NCBI RefSeq assembly: GCF_900323885.1
Contig: NZ_OOHJ01000008.1
Span: 248,001-312,000, forward strand
DNA length: 64,000 nucleotides
Direction of reading: 5' to 3'
Source: [Actinomadura] parvosata subsp. kistnae
Lineage (GTDB): Bacteria; Actinomycetota; Actinomycetes; Streptosporangiales; Streptosporangiaceae
The notes beneath the pieces are model-generated. The model was not told the origin of the DNA, did no database searches, and was given only the letters and a program-made list of their open reading frames with translations. The position numbers were made by a program, and so were the translations under genes. This document shows, piece after piece, positions 19,348 through 27,397 of this stretch; position 1 is the first letter of the stretch; each line of letters opens with the position of its first letter.

Positions 19348-20439
19348 TCAGGAGGTGCGGTGGGCGGTGAGGGTGGCGTGGTGGTCGGCGCCGTCCGGGC
19401 CGTCCGGGTCCGTGTGGACGGTGGCGGCGCGCAGGCGGGGCAGGTCGTGGATGAGGCGGTGCTCGGCCTCGACGGCGACCTTGTGAGCCGCCACGACAGA
19501 CATGTCGTGATCGACGAGGATCTCCACCTCGGCGTGCAGCGTGTGCCCGATCCACCGCAGCCGTACGGACCCCACCCGCCGCACCCCCTCCACCGTGGCC
19601 AGGATGCGCTCGGCGTCGTCCACGAGGCCGGGGTCCACGGCGTCCATGAGGCGGTGGTAGATCTCGCGGGCCGCGTCGCGCAGCACGAAGCAGATGGCCA
19701 CCGTGATCAGCAGCCCGACGATGGGGTCGGCCTGGGGGAAGCCAAGGGCGGCGCCGCCCGCGCCGAGGAGCACGGCCAGCGAGGTGAAGCCGTCCGTCCT
19801 GGCGTGCAGGCCGTCGGCGACGAGCGCGGCCGAGCCGATCTCCTTGCCCACCTTGATCCGGTAGCGGGCGACCCACTCGTTCCCGGCGAACCCGACGACC
19901 GCCGCCGCGGCCACCCACCCGACGGCCCGCATCTCCTGGGGGTCGAGCAGCCGCTGGACGGCCTCGTACCCGGCCAGGGCGGCCGAGGCGGTGATGAGCA
20001 GCACGATGACGATGCCGGCCAGGTCCTCGGCGCGGCCGTACCCGTAGGTGAAGCGGCGGGTGGCGGCGCGGCGGCCGAGCGAGAACGCGATGGCCAGCGG
20101 CACGGCGGTGAGGGCGTCGGCGAGGTTGTGCAGCGTGTCGCCGAGCAGCGCGACGGAGCCGGAGGCGACGACGATGACGGCCTGGACGGCGGCGGTGACC
20201 ATGAGGGCGGCGAAGGAGATGGCGAGCACGCGCATGCCCCGGCTGCTGGCCTCCAGCGCGCTGTCCGTCTTGTCGTTGGTGTCGTGGCTGTGGGGCTTGA
20301 CGGCGTGCGTGATCCGGCCCAGCGCCGCCTTGATCCCGTGCGCGGGCCGGTGGTCACCGTGCCCGTGCCCATGCCCATAGTCGTGGCCGTGACCGTGGCC
20401 GTGGGAAGGGGTCGAAGCGGGATCTCGCTGGTCAGACAT
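19348..20439 (-). CDS. Cation diffusion facilitator (CDF) metal exporter
   Basis: A six-helix metal/proton antiporter of 363 residues, probably for Zn, Co or related ions. The N-terminus is a His-rich metal-binding tail (HGHGHGHDYGHGHGHGDH). Helix 2 carries the transport site SVALLGDTLHNLADAL (ligands Asp and His/Asp), and helix 5 carries ALVADGLHARTDGFTSL. The cytoplasmic C-terminal domain follows (RWIGHTLHAEVEILVDHDMSV). It is divergent from the ArsR/SmtB gene with a 49-bp gap holding a palindrome, the standard arrangement for metal-derepressed exporters. The start is ATG 20439. Confidence 0.93.
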   Translation of the reverse strand: MSDQRDPASTPSHGHGHGHDYGHGHGHGDHRPAHGIKAALGRITHAVKPHSHDTNDKTDSALEASSRGMRVLAISFAALMVTAAVQAVIVVASGSVALLGDTLHNLADALTAVPLAIAFSLGRRAATRRFTYGYGRAEDLAGIVIVLLITASAALAGYEAVQRLLDPQEMRAVGWVAAAAVVGFAGNEWVARYRIKVGKEIGSAALVADGLHARTDGFTSLAVLLGAGGAALGFPQADPIVGLLITVAICFVLRDAAREIYHRLMDAVDPGLVDDAERILATVEGVRRVGSVRLRWIGHTLHAEVEILVDHDMSVVAAHKVAVEAEHRLIHDLPRLRAATVHTDPDGPDGADHHATLTAHRTS

Positions 20440-20474
20440 GGCATCCCTCACTTGCGCACTATGTCCCTTTTGAC

Positions 20475-20491
20475 CATGATATGTAGTCATG
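20475..20491. promoter_or_regulatory. Candidate ArsR-family operator between CDF and ArsR genes
   Basis: CATGA-N7-TCATG is a perfect 5-bp inverted repeat in the AT-rich gap, and its right arm contains the ATG of the ArsR gene. A bound repressor would cover the start of its own gene and the CDF promoter. It fits the size of SmtB/CzrA sites but is short. Confidence 0.45.
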
Positions 20492-20833
20492 TACGCACGC
20501 GACAACACCTCCGGCGCCCCGGAGCCCACTCCGGCCCAGGTGAACGCGGCGGTGGACGCCTTCCGCATGCTGAGTGACGGCACCCGCCTGAGACTCATGT
20601 GGCTGCTGTCGTCGGAGGAGCGCGATGTGAACTCACTTGCCGAGGCGATCGGCGTGCCCCGCCCATCGGTCTCCCAGCACCTCGCCAAGCTCAGGCTGGC
20701 CGGTCTGGTGGAGGCCCGCAGGCAGGGCCGCCGCGTGCTCTACCGCGCCCGCGACGCGCACGTGCGGGCGCTGATCGCCGAGGCCCTGTTCCACGCCGAC
20801 CACGAGGTCTCGGGCCTGCCCCGCCACGACTGA
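20489..20833 (+). CDS. ArsR/SmtB-family metal-sensing repressor
   Basis: A winged-helix repressor of 114 residues: AFRMLSDGTRLRLMWLLSSEERDVNSLAEAI, recognition helix PRPSVSQHLAKLRLAGLVEARR, wing GRRVLYRARD. The C-terminal helix DAHVRALIAEALFHADHE has the D-x-H ... H-x2-H/E pattern of the alpha5 zinc/cobalt site of CzrA and NmtR-like sensors, and no CxC arsenic site. It likely releases DNA on metal binding to induce the divergent CDF exporter. No ribosome site precedes ATG 20489, so the mRNA may be leaderless. Confidence 0.92.
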   Translation: MYARDNTSGAPEPTPAQVNAAVDAFRMLSDGTRLRLMWLLSSEERDVNSLAEAIGVPRPSVSQHLAKLRLAGLVEARRQGRRVLYRARDAHVRALIAEALFHADHEVSGLPRHD

Positions 20834-20842
20834 ACGGAGGGC

Positions 20843-22006
20843 CTACCAGCCGACCTTGCCCTTACCGGAGACGAGCGCGCGGGCGATGACCATGCGCTGC
20901 ACGTCGTTGGTCCCCTCGCCGATCGCCATCAGCGGCGCGTCGCGGTAGAGCCGCTCGACCACGTACTCCTGCGAGTACCCGTACCCGCCGTGGATGCGCA
21001 TCGACTCCAGCGTGGCCTTGAGCGCGACCTCGGAGGCGAAGTACTTGGCCATGCCCGCCTCCATGTCCACCCGCCGGCCGCCGTCGGCCTGGGAGGCGGC
21101 CCAGTACGTGAGCAGCCGGGCGGCCTGGATCTCGGTGGCCATGTCGGCGAGCTTGAGCTGGATGGCCTGGAAGTCGGCGATGGGCTGCCCGAACGCGGTG
21201 CGCTCGCGGGCGTAGCCGAGGGCGGCGTCGTAGGCGGCCTGGGCGACGCCGACGGCGCGGGCGGCGATGTTGACCCGGCCCAGCTCCAGCCCGCCGAGCA
21301 CCTGTTGCATGCCGCGCCCCTCGACGCCGCCGAGCAGGGCGGAGACGGGCACGCGGACCTCGTCGAGCACGACCTCGCAGGTCTCGGTGCCCTTGTAGCC
21401 GAGCTTGGGCAGGTCGCGGCTGACGCTGAAGCCGGGCGTGGCCGGGTCCACGAGCAGCACCGACATGCCCTTGTGGGCGGGCTCGGCGATCGAGGTCTTG
21501 ACGAGCACGGGCAGCGGGTCGGCGTGGCGGGCGTTGGTGATCCACGTCTTGGTGCCGGTGACGACGTAGTGGTCGCCGTCGCGTACGGCGCGGGTCTGGA
21601 TGCCCTGGAGGTCGGTGCCGGCGCCGGGCTCGGTGAGCGCGATCGCGGTGCGGCGGGCGCCGGAGGCGAGGTCGGGCAGGTGGCGCCGCTTCTGCTCCTC
21701 GGTGCCGTGGCGGGCGATCATCCAGCAGGCCAGGGAGTGGGAGCCGATGGTGCCGGCCACGCCCATCCAGCCGCGCGCGATCTCCTCGAAGACCAGCGCG
21801 AACGACACCATGTCGGCCGCCATGCCGCCGTACTCCTCGGGCACGGACAGCCCGAACAGTCCCATCTGCTTCATCTTGTCGACGATCTCGGCGGGGTAGC
21901 GCCCCGAGTGCTCCCACTCGGTCGCGACCGGCACGATCTCCTTGTCCACGAACGCGCGCAGGGTCTCGCGGAACGCCTTCTGCTCGTCGGTCAGCTCGAA
22001 GTCCAT
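20843..22006 (-). CDS. Acyl-CoA dehydrogenase
   Basis: A FAD flavoenzyme of 387 residues that introduces the alpha,beta double bond in acyl-CoAs. The N-terminal domain begins MDFELTDEQKAFRETLRAFV. The FAD/substrate region is TAIALTEPGAGTDLQ and KTWITNARHAD. The C-terminal part has RTAFGQPIADFQAIQLKLADM and GGYGYSQEYVVERLYRDAPLMAIGEGTNDVQR, with the catalytic Glu in QEYVVER. It lies 16 bp after the MaoC-type hydratase gene on the same strand, so the pair would catalyse successive steps of a fatty- or branched-acid breakdown route. Confidence 0.95.
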   Translation of the reverse strand: MDFELTDEQKAFRETLRAFVDKEIVPVATEWEHSGRYPAEIVDKMKQMGLFGLSVPEEYGGMAADMVSFALVFEEIARGWMGVAGTIGSHSLACWMIARHGTEEQKRRHLPDLASGARRTAIALTEPGAGTDLQGIQTRAVRDGDHYVVTGTKTWITNARHADPLPVLVKTSIAEPAHKGMSVLLVDPATPGFSVSRDLPKLGYKGTETCEVVLDEVRVPVSALLGGVEGRGMQQVLGGLELGRVNIAARAVGVAQAAYDAALGYARERTAFGQPIADFQAIQLKLADMATEIQAARLLTYWAASQADGGRRVDMEAGMAKYFASEVALKATLESMRIHGGYGYSQEYVVERLYRDAPLMAIGEGTNDVQRMVIARALVSGKGKVGW

Positions 22007-22022
22007 GTGCCGCCTCGATTCT

Positions 22023-22535
22023 TCAGAGCGGGCCGGTCTTGGCCTGGGGGAAGTAACCCTTGTCGTGCGGGGCGTCGCGCCGGTAGACCATGACGGTCCG
22101 CGTCCAGGACATGATCTCGTCGCCGTCCTGGTTGAGCCCGCGGGTGAAGCAGGTGACGATGCCGGCGTACGGGCGGGACTTCGACTCCCGTTTCGCGGTC
22201 ACCTTCGACTCGGCGTACAGCGTGTCGCCGACGAAGACGGGGTGGGTGAGCTTGATCTCCTCCCAGCCCAGGTTGACGATCGCGGTCTGGCTGACGTCGA
22301 TGACGGACAGGCCGAGCACGATGGCGACGCTGAGCCCGGAGTTGACGATGATCTTGCCGGTGGGCGACCTGGCGGCGAGGTGGGCGTTGAAGTGGTTCTG
22401 GTTCGTGTTCATGGTCAGGAGCGTGAACCAGGTGTTGTCCGCCTCGCTGATCGTGCGGCCCATGGGGTGCTGATAGACGTCCCCGACCGTGAAGTCCTCG
22501 TAGTAGCGGCCGATGGCGGGCTCGTGCACGGTCAC
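22023..22535 (-). CDS. MaoC-family (R)-enoyl-CoA hydratase-like protein
   Basis: A single hot-dog-fold hydratase of 170 residues. It begins GRYYEDFTVGDVYQHPMGRTISEADNTWFTLLTMN, with the hydratase Asn/His pair in NTNQNHFNAHLA, and continues GKIIVNSGLSVAIVLGLSV and VGDTLYAESKVTAKRESKSRP. It resembles mesaconyl/methyl-branched enoyl-CoA hydratases and MaoC dehydratases. It is the first gene of a two-gene operon with the acyl-CoA dehydrogenase. A perfect palindrome lies 47-68 bp upstream. Confidence 0.9.
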   Translation of the reverse strand: MTVHEPAIGRYYEDFTVGDVYQHPMGRTISEADNTWFTLLTMNTNQNHFNAHLAARSPTGKIIVNSGLSVAIVLGLSVIDVSQTAIVNLGWEEIKLTHPVFVGDTLYAESKVTAKRESKSRPYAGIVTCFTRGLNQDGDEIMSWTRTVMVYRRDAPHDKGYFPQAKTGPL

Positions 22536-22581
22536 GTGCTGCTCCTGTCGCTCGCGATCAGGAGGCCCACGTTAGTGACCA

Positions 22582-22603
22582 GATGATTGTTCGGTCAATC
22601 ATC
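22582..22603. promoter_or_regulatory. Perfect 8-bp inverted repeat upstream of the MaoC operon
   Basis: GATGATTG-N6-CAATCATC is perfect over 8 bp per arm and lies about 50 bp upstream of the MaoC start. The arrangement is typical of TetR-family repressors of acyl-CoA catabolism, but no regulator gene is adjacent. It ends four bases before the stop of the ACT-domain gene. Confidence 0.65.
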
Positions 22604-22606
22604 CGG

Positions 22607-23212
22607 TCAGGAGGCGCGCGCCGCCAGCTTCGAGACCACGTCCACGATGCGGGCGGCCCGCTCCACCTCGGCGCGGTGGAAGACCGGGCCCTCCGCCCGC
22701 GCCACGACCAGGTGCATTCCGGCCGCGAGCACGGGCAGCAGCATCAGCCGCACGTCCTCGGCCTCCACGCAGATGGCCCGCGGCGGCGGCTCCGGCAGCT
22801 CGAACTCGGCGGGCGCGGCCAGCGAGGCGTGCCGGACCGCGCCGTCGGCCACGGCCACCGACCACTCCGCGCCGCACAGCGCGGGCAGGGCGTCCACGAG
22901 GGTGGCGAAGCCCCTGGCGGGCTCGGCGGCCACGTGCATGAGCAGGTCGTAGTCGGGGGCGGAGCCGGGGACGTCCTTGGTGGCCCACACCCCCTCGACC
23001 CGTACGCCGGGCATGGCGGACAGCCGCTCACGCGCCTCGGCCGCGGTCACCGGGTGCGGCCAGGAGACGGTGAAGTCGTCCACGGCCCTTCCGGCCTCGC
23101 GTTCGAGCACGGTGACTTGCAGGATGTCCGCTCCCAGCGCGCCCAGCGCCTTGGCGACCTGGCCGAGGCCGCCCGGCCGGTCGGGCAACGACACCCTCAG
23201 TCGCAGCAGCAT
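22607..23212 (-). CDS. ACT-domain protein
   Basis: A 201-residue protein. The N-terminal about 75 residues form an ACT domain (MLLRLRVSLPDRPGGLGQVAKALGALGADILQVTVLER), the small-molecule sensing fold found in amino-acid enzymes. The rest (YDLLMHVAAEPARGFATLVDALPALCGAEWSVAV ... VFHRAEVERAARIVDVVSKLA) resembles no catalytic domain I know. ATG 23212 follows AAAGGGGG, so it is preferred over the in-frame ATG nine codons upstream. It lies upstream of the MaoC operon on the same strand, but the operator between suggests separate control. Confidence 0.8.
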   Translation of the reverse strand: MLLRLRVSLPDRPGGLGQVAKALGALGADILQVTVLEREAGRAVDDFTVSWPHPVTAAEARERLSAMPGVRVEGVWATKDVPGSAPDYDLLMHVAAEPARGFATLVDALPALCGAEWSVAVADGAVRHASLAAPAEFELPEPPPRAICVEAEDVRLMLLPVLAAGMHLVVARAEGPVFHRAEVERAARIVDVVSKLAARAS

Positions 23213-23338
23213 GTCCGCCCCCTTTCCAGAGGCTCTCACAGTGCCGTGGAAAGGTTTCCAGCATGTTCCACGGATATGTCGTACATGCTGCGGTTATATC
23301 CCAAGATGCAGCGTTAAGTCCGGATTGTCGATAAAGGT

Positions 23339-26300
23339 TCAGGCGAACACGTCCTGCTGGTAGCGGCCCGCCGCCTCCAGCCCGGCCAGCCACGCCGCGC
23401 CGTCCTCCTCACCGCCGGTCCGGTCGCGGTGCATGTCGAGCAGCGCCTGCCGGACGGCCGGCGCCATCCGCAGCCCGTCGCCGCAGACGTACACGTGGGC
23501 GCCCTGCTCCAGCAGCTCCCACACCTCGTCCGCGTGCGCCGCGACCGCGTCCTGCACGAACCGGTACGGATGCCCCGGCACGGCCGAGTACGCCCGGTGC
23601 ACCCGCACCCCATCGGCCGCCTCCCAGGAGGCCAGCTCGCCGGCGTACAGCAGGTCGTGCTCGGGGTGGCGGCACCCGGTGAACACCTCGGCGCGCCCGC
23701 TCGCCCCGCGCAGCGCCCGCTCCTCCAGGAAGCCGCGCAGCGGCGCGAACCCGGTGCCGGGCCCGACGAGGATCACCGGCGTGGCCGGGTCGTCCGGCAG
23801 CCGGAACGGCGGCGCGGGCACCCGGACGTAGCCGTAGAAGACCTCGCCCTCCTTCAGCCCGGCCAGGTACGCCGAGCACATGCCCTGGTAGGTGCCGGTG
23901 CCGGACCAGGCGGGGCCCTCGACCAGGCCGACGGTGAGCCGTACGGTGCCGGGGTCGGCCAGCGGCGAGGAGGAGACGGAGTAGTAGCGCGGCTTGATCG
24001 GCCCGGCCATCTCCAGGAAGACCGGCAGCGGCAGCTCGATCGCGGGGAAGCGCTCCAGCAGCGCCAGTGGCGAGACGCGCTTGGCCAGGATCTCGTCGGC
24101 GTAGCTCGCGGTCAGCTCGGCGAGCTGGCCCTTGGTCCACGGGCAGGCGGTGTGCGCGGCCAGCGCCTCCAGGTCGGCGCGGGTGGCCACCTCCTGCAGC
24201 TCGGCGAACTCGGTCAGCAGCAGCCCGGCCGTGACCGGCGTGTCGACGGGCAGGTGGGTGGCGCCGGCCGCGCGCAGCCGGACGACCTGCTCGCGGGGGA
24301 CGCGCAGGCAGCGCAGCGCCCACTCCACCAGCTCGGGGTCGTTCTTGGCGAAGACGGCCACGTGGTCGCCGGCCGAGTACGTCACGCCCTCGGGCAGCCT
24401 GGCGACGATGGAGCGCACGCCGGGGCGCGGCGCCTCGACGGAGAAGTCCCAGAGGCCCTCGGGGTCGCCGGTCAGCTCCTCGTTGGAGATCACGGTCAGC
24501 GGGAAGGCCCGCTCGGAGACCACGGCCGGCCTGATCTCGGCCTCGCTGAGCACCTCCATCTCGTAGCGGGGCCCGGCGGCGCCGGCGTCGGCGCTGTACT
24601 CCTCGGCCAGCGCCGCCCACAGGCGCGCCGTCCAGGCGGAGACGTCGCCGTCGAAGTCGCCGTCGGTGTCGGCCTCGCCCCGCTCGATGAGCGGGACGGC
24701 CCCCGCCGCCGTCAGCTTCTCGTACGCCCGCCGCGGGAAGTCCTGGTACGTGGGCCACTGCGTGTTCCCGCAGCCCAGCACGGCCAGCCGCACCCCGGAC
24801 AGGTCGGGCAGCGTCTCCAGGGCGTCGAAGCGCTGAGCGTTGTCGGGCGCCTTGCCGTTGTAGGAGGAGGCGACCACGATGAGCAGGCCCTCGGCGGGCG
24901 GCGTGAGGTCGTCGAGCGTGGTGAGCGTGGTGGCGAAGCCGGCCCGCCCGGCCCGCTCGGCCAGCCGCTCGGCGATGTCGGAGCTGGTGCCGAGGTTGGA
25001 GCCGTAGGCGACGGTGAGCGGCACGCCGGTGACCGCGATGTCCTGCTGCTCGCTCTCCTGCTCGGGCAGCGCGGCCACGACGGCCCGCTCGTGGGCGCGC
25101 CGCTCGCGCACCCGCAGCGTGAACCCGTCCGGCTTGAGCGTGAGCGTCTGCTTGATCTTCATCCGGTAGACGTTCGGGTCGGACAGGGCGAAGCGCCGCA
25201 GGATCAGCGCCAGCGCCAGCCGGGCCTCGGTGAGCGCGAACTGGCGGCCGATGCAGGCCCGCTCGCCGTTGCCGAACGGCTTGTAGGCGGCGGGGTGATG
25301 CCCCTTCTTGTTCTCCGGCAGCCAGCGGTCGATGTCGAACTCCTCCGGCCGCTCCCACGCCTTGGGGCTGCGGTGCAGCGACGGCAGCAGCACGGCGACG
25401 CCCTGGCCCTTGGGGATGAGGTAGGAGCCGCCGAGCATGGTGTCGCGCTCGGCGGTGACGCTGAAGGCGGGGATCGGCGACCAGATGCGCAGCGTCTCCT
25501 CCAGGATGCGGGGGATGACGTCCAGCTTCATGATCGTCTCGTAGGTGGGCGGCTCGTCGCCGGGCAGCAGCCGGTCCACCTCGTCGTAGGCGCGGGCCAG
25601 CACGTGCGGCTCGCGCAGCAGGTTGTACAGGGCGAAGGAGAGCAGGCCGCTGGTGGTCTCGTGCCCGGCGATGAGGAAGGTGAGCACCTGGTTGCGGATG
25701 TTCTCATCCGACAGGCGGGCGCCGGTCTGCGGGTCGGACGCCTCCAGCATGAGGCCGAGCAGGTCCTTGGTGCCCCCGCCGCCGTCGGCGCGGCGCTGCT
25801 TGATCACCTCGTCGACGAGCGCCTGCATGGTGGCGACGTCGCGCCGGTAGCTCTCCTCGTTCTTCTTCTTGAGCTTGGTGACGAACGGGAGCTGCTGGTT
25901 GCGGTGCATGGCCTCGGTCAGCGCACCGCCCATCGCCTGGAGGAACGGGTGCAGCTCGGGCGAGTCGAAGGAGTTGAACCGGTAGCCGAAGCCGGTCAGC
26001 GAGATCGTGTCGAGGGTCAGCCTGGTCATGTCGTCGGCGACGGGCAGGTCCTCCCCCTGGCGGGCCGTCCACGACGCGACGAGCTGCTCGGCGACCTCCA
26101 GGAACTGCGGGTAGTACGCCTTCATCGAGCGCTGGCTGAAGGCCGGCATCAGGATGCGGTGGGCGTGCCCCCACACGGGCTCGTCGGGGTCGGCGGTGAA
26201 CAGGCCGTCGCCGCCGAAGTCGCGCACGATCGACAGCGGCGGCCTGATCCGCTTGACGAAGCGGCTCTCGTCGCACACCTCGGCCACCAGGTCGGGGTCG

Positions 26301-26458
26301 TAGACGAGGATGACCCGCCGGCCGGCGATCTCGAGCTGGAAGATGCCCTCGTCGTAGCCGGAGGCGACCTTCACGAAGTGCTCGATCGGCGCCTGCGCGG
26401 GGATCTGCAGCGTGTTGCCCAGAATCGGCAGGCCCTGTGGGGCGGGGATCCGAGCCAT
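23339..26458 (-). CDS. Self-sufficient cytochrome P450/NADPH-P450 reductase (CYP102, P450-BM3 type)
   Basis: A 1039-residue fusion that hydroxylates or epoxidises fatty acids using its own electron chain. The P450 domain (1-about 455) has the I-helix AGHETTSGLL, K-helix ETLRIW and heme motif FGNGERACIGRQFAL with Cys402. A flavodoxin domain follows (VAYGSNLGTSSDIAERL, about 480-620), and then a ferredoxin-reductase-type FAD/NADPH module (KPRYYSVSSSPLADPG, ILVGPGTGFAPLRGFLEER, YVCGDGLRMAPAVRQAL). Length and order match P450-BM3. ATG 26458 has AAGGGAG upstream. It is divergent from a TetR gene, and twin palindromes lie between them, as with BM3R1 in Bacillus megaterium. Confidence 0.96.
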   Translation of the reverse strand: MARIPAPQGLPILGNTLQIPAQAPIEHFVKVASGYDEGIFQLEIAGRRVILVYDPDLVAEVCDESRFVKRIRPPLSIVRDFGGDGLFTADPDEPVWGHAHRILMPAFSQRSMKAYYPQFLEVAEQLVASWTARQGEDLPVADDMTRLTLDTISLTGFGYRFNSFDSPELHPFLQAMGGALTEAMHRNQQLPFVTKLKKKNEESYRRDVATMQALVDEVIKQRRADGGGGTKDLLGLMLEASDPQTGARLSDENIRNQVLTFLIAGHETTSGLLSFALYNLLREPHVLARAYDEVDRLLPGDEPPTYETIMKLDVIPRILEETLRIWSPIPAFSVTAERDTMLGGSYLIPKGQGVAVLLPSLHRSPKAWERPEEFDIDRWLPENKKGHHPAAYKPFGNGERACIGRQFALTEARLALALILRRFALSDPNVYRMKIKQTLTLKPDGFTLRVRERRAHERAVVAALPEQESEQQDIAVTGVPLTVAYGSNLGTSSDIAERLAERAGRAGFATTLTTLDDLTPPAEGLLIVVASSYNGKAPDNAQRFDALETLPDLSGVRLAVLGCGNTQWPTYQDFPRRAYEKLTAAGAVPLIERGEADTDGDFDGDVSAWTARLWAALAEEYSADAGAAGPRYEMEVLSEAEIRPAVVSERAFPLTVISNEELTGDPEGLWDFSVEAPRPGVRSIVARLPEGVTYSAGDHVAVFAKNDPELVEWALRCLRVPREQVVRLRAAGATHLPVDTPVTAGLLLTEFAELQEVATRADLEALAAHTACPWTKGQLAELTASYADEILAKRVSPLALLERFPAIELPLPVFLEMAGPIKPRYYSVSSSPLADPGTVRLTVGLVEGPAWSGTGTYQGMCSAYLAGLKEGEVFYGYVRVPAPPFRLPDDPATPVILVGPGTGFAPLRGFLEERALRGASGRAEVFTGCRHPEHDLLYAGELASWEAADGVRVHRAYSAVPGHPYRFVQDAVAAHADEVWELLEQGAHVYVCGDGLRMAPAVRQALLDMHRDRTGGEEDGAAWLAGLEAAGRYQQDVFA

Positions 26459-26476
26459 GAGTGCTCCCTTCCATAG

Positions 26477-26515
26477 CCATACACCGTATGGCTGACGCTA
26501 CCATACGGTGTATGG
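26477..26515. promoter_or_regulatory. Twin palindromic operators between CYP102 and TetR genes
   Basis: Two 15-bp palindromes CCATAC-N3-GTATGG (26477-26491 and 26501-26515) are perfect and are exact reverse complements of each other, so the whole 39-bp element is also symmetric. Centres are 24 bp apart. The right copy overlaps the ATG of the TetR gene; the left copy lies just upstream of the P450 ribosome site. Two TetR dimers could bind and shut off both genes. Confidence 0.85.
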
Positions 26516-27117
26516 CCGTGAGCGCGCGCAGGGGTGCACCCCTGACTCTCGAAGAGATCAGCACCACCGCCCTGCGCCTGATGGACGAGGGCGGGGTGGC
26601 GGGTTTGTCCATGCGCAAGCTCGCAGCCGAGCTCGACGTCAACCCGATGTCGCTGTATCACCACGTGGACAACAAGGAAGCGCTGCTCCGGGTGATCTGC
26701 TCGACGGCCGCGCAACGCTTGGAGCTGCCGCCCGACGACGGCTCACCCTGGCAGGACCAGCTCCGGGCGCTGGCCGTCGCCTACCACCGCAACGCGATGG
26801 AGCATCCGGCGCTGTGGAGCCACCTGCACGACCACCCCGAGATCATCCAGGACCGTGACCTGGTCCTCTGGCGCACGCTCTACCGCATCCTGCGCCTGGC
26901 CGGGGTGCCGGAGCCGGAGCTGCGGCGCACGAGCGACGTGCTGCACGCGTTCGTCATGGGCTTCGTCATCGCCGAGACGAAGGGGCACCTGCCCGACGAT
27001 CCGGAGGAGGTGGAGCGGGGCTTCGACACCGCCATCCGGCTCATCACGCGAGGCGTGGAAGGGCTGACCGGGCTCAGCCCGCGGCCTCCCACACCGCCTC
27101 GAACATCTCAGGGGTGA
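26512..27117 (+). CDS. TetR-family repressor, probable regulator of the CYP102 gene
   Basis: A 201-residue regulator with a helix-turn-helix at about residues 14-60 (TTALRLMDEGGVAGLSMRKLAAELDVNPMSLYHHVDNKEALL). The C-terminal ligand domain (LWSHLHDHPEIIQDRDLVLWRTLYRIL, FVMGFVIAETKGHL) is of the TetR_C type found in many Streptomyces regulators. It is divergent from the P450 gene and has operators over its own start codon, so it probably represses both genes and is released by a fatty or hydrophobic ligand. No ribosome site is seen before ATG 26512. Its 3' end overlaps the next gene by 44 bp on the other strand. Confidence 0.9.
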   Translation: MAVSARRGAPLTLEEISTTALRLMDEGGVAGLSMRKLAAELDVNPMSLYHHVDNKEALLRVICSTAAQRLELPPDDGSPWQDQLRALAVAYHRNAMEHPALWSHLHDHPEIIQDRDLVLWRTLYRILRLAGVPEPELRRTSDVLHAFVMGFVIAETKGHLPDDPEEVERGFDTAIRLITRGVEGLTGLSPRPPTPPRTSQG

Positions 27118-27376
27118 TCTCGGTCAGCTCCCAGACCTCCAGCGGCTGGTCGGTGAGGAAGCCGTACTCGTCCTGGAGGTGCCGCCACCAGTAGCGGCGG
27201 GCGCCCCGATCGGCGCCCACCTCGACCTGCCGGATCGCCCACTGCTCGCCGTTGTCGCCCTCGACGCTCTCGAACAGCCAGGCGCGGCCGTCCTCGTCGC
27301 CGAGGTGCCAGTAGTGGCGGGGGGCGTCGGACTCGGCGAGCTGCCGCACCAGCGGCTGGCGGAGATCAGGAACCAC
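27074..27376 (-). CDS. Small conserved protein of unknown function
   Basis: A 100-residue protein (MVPDLRQPLVRQLAESDAPRHYWHLGDEDG ... EITPEMFEAVWEAAG). It is rich in Trp and acidic residues, with RRYWWRHLQDEYGFLTDQPLEVWELTEI near the end. No known domain or membrane helix is visible. Codon use is like that of its neighbours. It starts at GTG 27376 and overlaps the TetR gene tail to tail. Confidence 0.65.
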   Translation of the reverse strand: MVPDLRQPLVRQLAESDAPRHYWHLGDEDGRAWLFESVEGDNGEQWAIRQVEVGADRGARRYWWRHLQDEYGFLTDQPLEVWELTEITPEMFEAVWEAAG

Positions 27377-27397
27377 AGCGCTACTCTAGCCAGCCGC

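Noticed and set aside
23429..26476. 1015-residue open frame on the plus strand opposite the CYP102 gene
   Set aside because: It is a mirror of the P450 gene in very GC-rich DNA; it has no family motif, is Arg/Gly/Val-rich and has no ribosome site.
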